DNA of 64,000 bases from NCBI RefSeq assembly GCF_000835495.1, contig NW_015622544.1, positions 1,073,704-1,137,703 on the forward strand, written 5' to 3'. Positions 63,033 through 64,000 of this stretch are shown here, in pieces. This DNA is from Cladophialophora immunda. Taxonomy: Eukaryota > Ascomycota > Eurotiomycetes > Chaetothyriales > Herpotrichiellaceae. The position numbers and the translations under genes were made by a program. Within the stretch, counting starts at the first letter, position 1, and every line of letters begins with the position of its first letter. Below the pieces are notes generated by a model. That model ran no database searches and was not told where the DNA came from. It saw only the letters and a list, made by a program, of their open reading frames with translations.

Positions 63033-64000
63033 ATTTCTCAATTTGTACCCGGCCCCTCTTTTGAAGCAGAGTCTCAGGCAATCCTCCGGTCGAGATTGTG
63101 TGGTCGACCGCGGCGACAGGATATACTCGCAAGGTAATGACTAGCTATTGAAGAGATGAGTCGGTTAGGAGTTGCAATAAAAAGACAATGATTAGGCTGG
63201 ATGCGACTGGCTAAGGATCGAGAGAAGAAAACGTGCAGTTTGGAGGGGAGAGGGGTTGGACATGTGGTGTATGTGTGTGGTCCGGTTCTTTGGTTTGGGA
63301 GGGGGGAAATTCTGGTACGTTGGTTTGGTGCGAGGATGTGGGTGGGGAGAGTGTTCATTTTTCTCGAGGGATCGGTTCGGCCAACTCGAGCCAATGATGG
63401 CTTCTGTGCAATCGGTCGAATTGCCCCGGGATGGCGACGGGAAAGGCAGGCGAGTTGAGAGGACGTGAGACGACTTACAGATCAACCCAGAGCCGAGCTC
63501 GGATCCTCGCAAGTCGCAGGTGGTAGGTGGCCGTCGGTGAAGATGAGTACCGCGCGGGAGGAAACTTGGACGTGGATGGAAGCCCGCACTGCAGCGGCAG
63601 GCGGCAGGCGACACGAAAAATTATAAGAAACGGAGAGGAAGGGGGGACAAAAGGAAAAGAGAGCGCGCAGGCGGAGAAAGATGGAGAGAGGGTTAAAAAA
63701 AAGTTCTGCGACGAGAAGCGAGAGTCGACGTTAGCACCACCACCAACACCACTTTTTCCGACCGAGAAGAGGGCGACGAGGGAAATTCGCAAGGGCCTCT
63801 AGAAGGCAAAAGCCCCCCCATGACCACAGGCGACTAGGCTGCGATACCACCTACAACTTTCTTGCCTAGGCACGACTGCCGTACCTAGGTAGGTACTGTG
63901 GGTAAGGCGGCAGGTACTTCTCACTCCCCTAAAACTTGGACCCCGGCCAGCATCGTGGTCTTCAAACTGCGAGTCCTCTTCCGACTCACTCTTCATCTTC
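63033..64000. other. Terminal intergenic region
   Basis: The last 970 bp of the window: promoter of the low-complexity gene, then AC/GAG-rich DNA. A TACCTAGGTA palindrome lies at 63882-63891. A small open frame begins with ATG at 63996 on the minus strand but is too short and unrecognised. Confidence 0.55.
63882..63891. repeat. TACCTAGGTA palindrome
   Basis: A perfect 10-bp palindrome in an AGGTAGGTAC context, resembling the AGGTAG elements at 36958-37057 in the same window. Confidence 0.7.

Noticed and set aside
63799..63996. Small minus-strand frame beginning MKSESEEDS at the right edge
   Set aside because: Short, unrecognised and with no supporting splice site; may belong to a transcript outside the window, but this cannot be judged.

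Overview
The window is chromosomal DNA of a filamentous ascomycete (Pezizomycotina). The reasons are short phase-matched introns of about 45-60 nt (GT...AG, often GTAAGT) in most genes, a Zn2Cys6 regulator, a Sho1 osmosensor, the fungus-only lysine enzyme homoaconitase, a Neurospora ro-10 (dynactin p24) homologue, and TACGGAGTA / TACCTAGGTA motifs between genes. Genus cannot be read from the sequence. I see no viral, prokaryotic, rRNA, tRNA or intact transposon sequence. Twenty intact protein genes and one remnant are supported; most exon models close in frame to the base.

Layout. 0-9 kb: gene-poor repeat-bearing DNA, then three minus-strand genes (UDP-glycosyltransferase of the sterol-glucosyltransferase type, PhyH dioxygenase, coiled-coil hypothetical). 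11-32 kb: a looser, accessory-looking region with a Zn-finger-less regulator-like protein, a cytochrome P450, a GMC oxidoreductase, a PAQR remnant, an Hsp31/DJ-1-type protein, a Zn2Cys6 regulator, an aldehyde dehydrogenase and a beta-barrel-like protein of unknown function. 32-55.9 kb: mostly housekeeping (two-RRM RNA-binding protein, MARVEL membrane protein, Sho1, RO10, CorA-like protein, mitoribosomal Mrps35/Bot1, membrane-anchored GH43, homoaconitase, allantoate-permease-type MFS transporter). 56-64 kb: a 3 kb gap, a Gfo/Idh/MocA dehydrogenase and a low-complexity conserved hypothetical.

How they may work together. In the 14-28 kb region a P450 (hydroxylation), a GMC enzyme (alcohol to aldehyde) and an aldehyde dehydrogenase (aldehyde to acid) would form an oxidation series. 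A DJ-1/Hsp31-like protein that may handle reactive carbonyls sits there too, and a Zn2Cys6 regulator lies between it and the dehydrogenase. There is no polyketide or peptide synthase or terpene cyclase in the window, so if this is a pathway it is catabolic or detoxifying, or only part of a larger cluster. This is inference from gene order and family function.
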